From an uncultured Eubacteriales bacterium (GTDB lineage Bacteria > Bacillota > Clostridia > Oscillospirales > Oscillospiraceae): a stretch of DNA of 64,000 bases. The notes below the pieces were generated by a model. That model did no database searches and was not told the DNA's origin. It saw only the letters and a list, made by a program, of their open reading frames with translations. The stretch covers positions 1 to 64,000 of the forward strand of contig URNZ01000005.1 of NCBI GenBank assembly GCA_900549405.1, written 5' to 3'. The position numbers and the translations under genes are program-made. Positions 61,235-64,000 of the stretch are shown here, piece by piece. Each line of letters begins with the position of its first letter. Position 1 is the stretch's first letter.

Positions 61235-62662
61235 TTAGCCAACGTCCAGATCAGACACCATCTGAGTCATGGTATCGGCCAGCTGGTTCATAGCCTCCTC
61301 CACGGAGCTGTACTTGTCGGTGGTGACCAGCTCCTGCAGGGTCTTGGCCCACTCGGTGGTGGTCTCAGTGAAGTAGGGCTGAGCGGTGAAGTAGATGCTG
61401 GCGGTGTCCTTCACGGTGTTGAAGGCCTCGTAGTAGCCCTCGGCGTCGGACAGGCACTTGACGTACTCGTCGCTGTTCAGCACGGACTCACGAGGAGTAT
61501 CGGTGCAGGCACCCTCGGTGCCGGACCACTGCATAAAGTCCTTGCTGGTGAAGTACTGCAGGAAGTACCAGGCGGCTTCCTTGTTCTGAGAGGCGGAGTT
61601 CATGGCCATGGACCACACCCACAGGTTGGACTTCATGTCGGCCTCGGTCTTGCCGGCATCGGTGGGATAGGGAACGGTGCCGAAGGCCAGGTTTCCGGAC
61701 TGAGCGGAAGCACCGGCCACGTTCTGGGTATAGCCGCCGCGGTCGGCATCCCACATCATAGCGGCCTTGCCGGCGCCCAGGTCAGCACCGGCCATCTCCC
61801 AGCCATAGGTGGCCCACTGGGGAGCGGAGCCGTTCTTGACCAGGTTGACCCAGTACTCGGTCATAGCAATGGCCTCGGGGGAGTTGACCTTGGACACCAG
61901 CTTGCCGTCCTCGATCTCGAAGTCCTTGGCGCCCCAAGTGGTGTACATGGACATGTAAGCGGGGTGGATGGTGCCCCAGTCGGCGGTGCCGCGCAGAGCC
62001 AGACCATAGGTGCCGGAGCCGTCGAACTCCTTCAGAGCGGTGGCGGCGGCCAGCAGCTCCTCAGCGGTCTTGGGGGGAGTGATGTTGTGGTCAGCCAGGA
62101 TCTGCTTGTTATAGGTCAGGATGTTGATCTCCCAGCCCATGGGCAGAGCCCACTGAGAGCCGGTGCCCACAGCGTGGCCGGGGACGCAGTCCCACTTCAG
62201 GGCGTCGATCACGCCGTCGATGAAGTCGTCGTAGTCGTAGTCAGCGGAGGTGAGGGAGCTGTTCTCGATGTAACCCTCCAGGGGCTCCATGTAGCCGGCG
62301 GTGGCATACTCCCAGGCCTGATAGGCGCCGGTCATGAACACGTCGATGGAGCCGGACTTACTGGCCAGCTCTACGTTCAGCTTCTCGTAGTAGTTGGACT
62401 CGGGCATGGTGGTCAGATTGACCTTGATGCCGGTCAGGTCCTGGAAGTCGTTCAGCTTGGCCTTCACGGCGTCAGCATAGGTGTGCTCGCTGAACAGCAC
62501 GTTCAGCTCGGTGCCCTCATAGGCACGCCAGTCGAACTCGCCGGTCGCAGCGGGGGTGGAGGAGGCGGAACCGGTGGAACCGGAGTCGCCGCCGGTCTTG
62601 CCGCAGGACGCCAGAGAGACAGTCATGGACGCGGCCAGGGCCAGTGCAAGCAGTTTTTTCAT
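61235..62662 (-). CDS. ABC transporter substrate-binding lipoprotein (CUT1 type)
   Basis: 475 residues. Lipobox LASC with Cys20, a Gly/Ser/Thr linker, then a two-lobed binding domain ('VLFSEHTYADAVKAKLNDFQ', 'GKAAMMWDADRGG'). This large type-1 sugar binding class takes oligosaccharides, glycerol phosphates or polyols. RBS GGAAGG. The gene precedes the permeases and has a terminator-like hairpin after it, as is common for highly expressed binding proteins. Confidence 0.93.
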   Translation of the reverse strand: MKKLLALALAASMTVSLASCGKTGGDSGSTGSASSTPAATGEFDWRAYEGTELNVLFSEHTYADAVKAKLNDFQDLTGIKVNLTTMPESNYYEKLNVELASKSGSIDVFMTGAYQAWEYATAGYMEPLEGYIENSSLTSADYDYDDFIDGVIDALKWDCVPGHAVGTGSQWALPMGWEINILTYNKQILADHNITPPKTAEELLAAATALKEFDGSGTYGLALRGTADWGTIHPAYMSMYTTWGAKDFEIEDGKLVSKVNSPEAIAMTEYWVNLVKNGSAPQWATYGWEMAGADLGAGKAAMMWDADRGGYTQNVAGASAQSGNLAFGTVPYPTDAGKTEADMKSNLWVWSMAMNSASQNKEAAWYFLQYFTSKDFMQWSGTEGACTDTPRESVLNSDEYVKCLSDAEGYYEAFNTVKDTASIYFTAQPYFTETTTEWAKTLQELVTTDKYSSVEEAMNQLADTMTQMVSDLDVG

Positions 62663-62794
62663 TTTTTTCCTTCCTTTCGATCATCTGATTTCTGTTTATC
62701 TCCACGCTTTCGCGCATGAGAACGTAAGAATGCAAGACGATTGTCTCACTCAATGGATGTGCCGGGGAAGTGCTGGTGAATTTGTGTCCGAGGT

Positions 62795-63883
62795 TTAGTC
62801 GAACTGGAAGGCGACCTTGAAATCGCCGTACTTGCCGGTGGCGTAATCAAAGGCCTTCTCCCACTCCTCGATCTTGAAGATGTGAGAGACCACGCCGTCG
62901 GTCTTCAGGTTGCCCTTGAGCATGTTCTCAATGACAAAGGGATAGGCGTAGGGGCTCAGGTGGGAACCCAGAATGTTCAGCTCCTTGCGGTCGCCGATGA
63001 TGGACCAGTCGGCGGTGGTCTCCTTGCCGAACACGCTGAACTCCACAAAGGTGCCCAGCTTGCGGATGATGGTCAGACCCTGGATGACGCTGGCGGGGTT
63101 GCCGGTGGCCTCGATGTAGATGTCGCAGCCATAGCCGTCAGTGAGGGCCTTGATCTCCTTGTCCACGTCGCACTCGCCGGGGTTGAACACCAGGTCAGCG
63201 CCGAACTCCTTGGCCTTGTCCAGGCGGTTCTGCTGCATGTCCAGCACGATCAGCAGCTTGGGGTTCTTCATGCGGGCATAGGTGATCATGCCCAGGCCCA
63301 GGGTGCCGGCGCCGGAGATGACCACCACGTCCTCGTTGGAGATGTTGGCGCGGTCCACGGCGTGCTTGGAGCAGCCATAGGGCTCGATCAGGGCGGCCTG
63401 CTCCAGGCTCATCTCATCGGGCACGCGGCTGATGACGCAGGTCTTGGGATAGCGGACATACTCGGCCATGCCGCCGTTGTTGTAATACTGATAGCCCAGC
63501 ATGTCGTGGGGCTGGCACATCCAGTAGTGGCCGTCCTTGCAGAAGCGGCACTTGCCGCAGGGGACGATCTGGTCGGCGGTGATGCGGTCACCCAGCTCAT
63601 AGCCGGTGACGTTCTCACCCATCTGGACGATGCGGCCAAAGAACTCGTGGCCGGGGATGAAGGGGGGCTTGACCCAGGAGGGCTGCACGTCGTCGCCCCA
63701 GAACATGGCCGCGCCGTGCTTGCACTTCAGGTCACCGGCGCACACGCCGCAGGCCTCAGTCTTGATGATGATGTCGTCGGGCCCGCACTCGGGGGTGGGG
63801 TACTCCAGCTCCAGACGGTAGTCGTCCTTGCTGTAGGCCACCAGGGCCTTCATCGTCTTGGGGATGCTTCCTTTTACTGCCAT
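62795..63883 (-). CDS. zinc-dependent polyol dehydrogenase (erythritol/L-threitol dehydrogenase-like)
   Basis: 362 residues, medium-chain dehydrogenase. Catalytic-zinc Cys in 'EACGVCAGD', 'PGHEFFGR', structural-zinc cysteines 'CGKCRFCKDGHYWMC', and the NAD site 'GAGTLGLG'. The N-terminus and 'DWSIIGDRKELNILGSHL' resemble the erythritol/L-threitol dehydrogenases known from Mycobacterium; a pentitol is also possible. RBS AGGAGG nine bases before the ATG. The start of the transport/catabolic gene set. Confidence 0.85.
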   Translation of the reverse strand: MAVKGSIPKTMKALVAYSKDDYRLELEYPTPECGPDDIIIKTEACGVCAGDLKCKHGAAMFWGDDVQPSWVKPPFIPGHEFFGRIVQMGENVTGYELGDRITADQIVPCGKCRFCKDGHYWMCQPHDMLGYQYYNNGGMAEYVRYPKTCVISRVPDEMSLEQAALIEPYGCSKHAVDRANISNEDVVVISGAGTLGLGMITYARMKNPKLLIVLDMQQNRLDKAKEFGADLVFNPGECDVDKEIKALTDGYGCDIYIEATGNPASVIQGLTIIRKLGTFVEFSVFGKETTADWSIIGDRKELNILGSHLSPYAYPFVIENMLKGNLKTDGVVSHIFKIEEWEKAFDYATGKYGDFKVAFQFD

Positions 63884-63935
63884 AACTCATTTCCTCCTAG
63901 ATCTATAGCTGTAAATTTGAGAGTTACCTATTTTA

Positions 63936-64000
63936 TCAGACCTCGAACTTCTCCCACACGGTGTCCAGCGCGTCGCTGACGGCCATGTAGCGCTCGAACT
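63936..64000 (-). CDS. partial gene, C-terminus probably of an FGGY-type sugar kinase
   Basis: The last 20 codons read FERYMAVSDALDTVWEKFEV then TGA. FGGY kinases end in this manner (a Tyr-x-x-x-x-x-Leu helix). The rest is outside the window, so the assignment is weak. It lies 52 bp upstream of the dehydrogenase gene on the same strand. Confidence 0.45.
   Translation of the reverse strand, partial: FERYMAVSDALDTVWEKFEV

Overview
The window is a gene-dense, GC-rich chromosomal segment of an anaerobic gut-type Firmicute. The best guess is the Oscillospiraceae (Flavonifractor / Lawsonibacter / Intestinimonas neighbourhood). That guess rests on gene content (FabK-type fatty-acid synthesis, ATP-dependent PEP carboxykinase, a long urocanate hydratase, SLH surface proteins with Gly-rich linkers and Cys-containing repeats) and on codon bias; no rRNA or other marker is present to confirm it. 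I saw no rRNA, tRNA, CRISPR array, insertion sequence or phage gene.

Layout. 0.2-3.1 kb: SLH-anchored BspA-like surface protein. 3.2-6.2 kb (minus): pheB-hom-lysC, the aspartate/threonine branch. 6.6-9.3 kb (minus): class A penicillin-binding protein. 9.5-11.5 kb: a second SLH surface protein sharing its whole C-terminal cassette with the first. 11.7-20.7 kb (minus): an essentially complete arginine pathway (argG-argH-lipoprotein-argC-argJ-argB-argD-argF). 21.0-26.0 kb: DUF1294 protein, a 39-residue Gln-rich ORF, an unknown membrane-anchored protein, a two-component system and rsmA. 26.2-32.4 kb: pckA, hutU, hutI and a formate/nitrite-type channel. 32.4-34.7 kb: a MATE pump and its MerR-type regulator behind a MerR-type promoter. 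35.0-44.7 kb: a type II fatty-acid synthesis cluster (acpP-accBCDA-fabH-fabK-fabD-fabG-fabF-fabZ-marR). 44.9-46.3 kb: a Na+-coupled NSS transporter. 46.4-48.5 kb (minus): two COG0523 metal GTPases, one very His-rich and one fused to a YcgQ-like domain. 48.5-52.8 kb (minus): S41 protease with SLH domains, purA, radical SAM protein. 52.9-64.0 kb (minus): a carbohydrate/polyol operon with alcohol dehydrogenase, binding-protein-dependent ABC transporter with two ATPases, a tiny membrane ORF, an IMPase-family phosphatase, FGGY kinase, and 3- and 4-epimerases of L-pentulose 5-phosphates; a further kinase-like gene is cut by the window edge.

How parts fit. The arg genes take glutamate to arginine by the acetyl-recycling ArgJ route. 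The last operon reads as uptake of a polyol, oxidation to a ketose, phosphorylation, and epimerisation through L-xylulose-5-P and L-ribulose-5-P to D-xylulose-5-P. The MATE/MerR pair looks autoregulated.

Most interesting signal. Both SLH genes sit behind the same kind of leader: a short tandem repeat (AGCAG or AAGC unit), a TAA stop, a hairpin with a T tract, a second hairpin with a T tract, then the RBS and gene. At 9573-9617 the repeat lies inside a 14-codon ORF with promoter and RBS. At both loci one reading frame stops at the TAA before the first terminator, while the other two stay open through it and stop inside the second hairpin. Repeat slippage could thus switch ribosome-controlled read-through, a candidate phase-variable attenuator for surface proteins.
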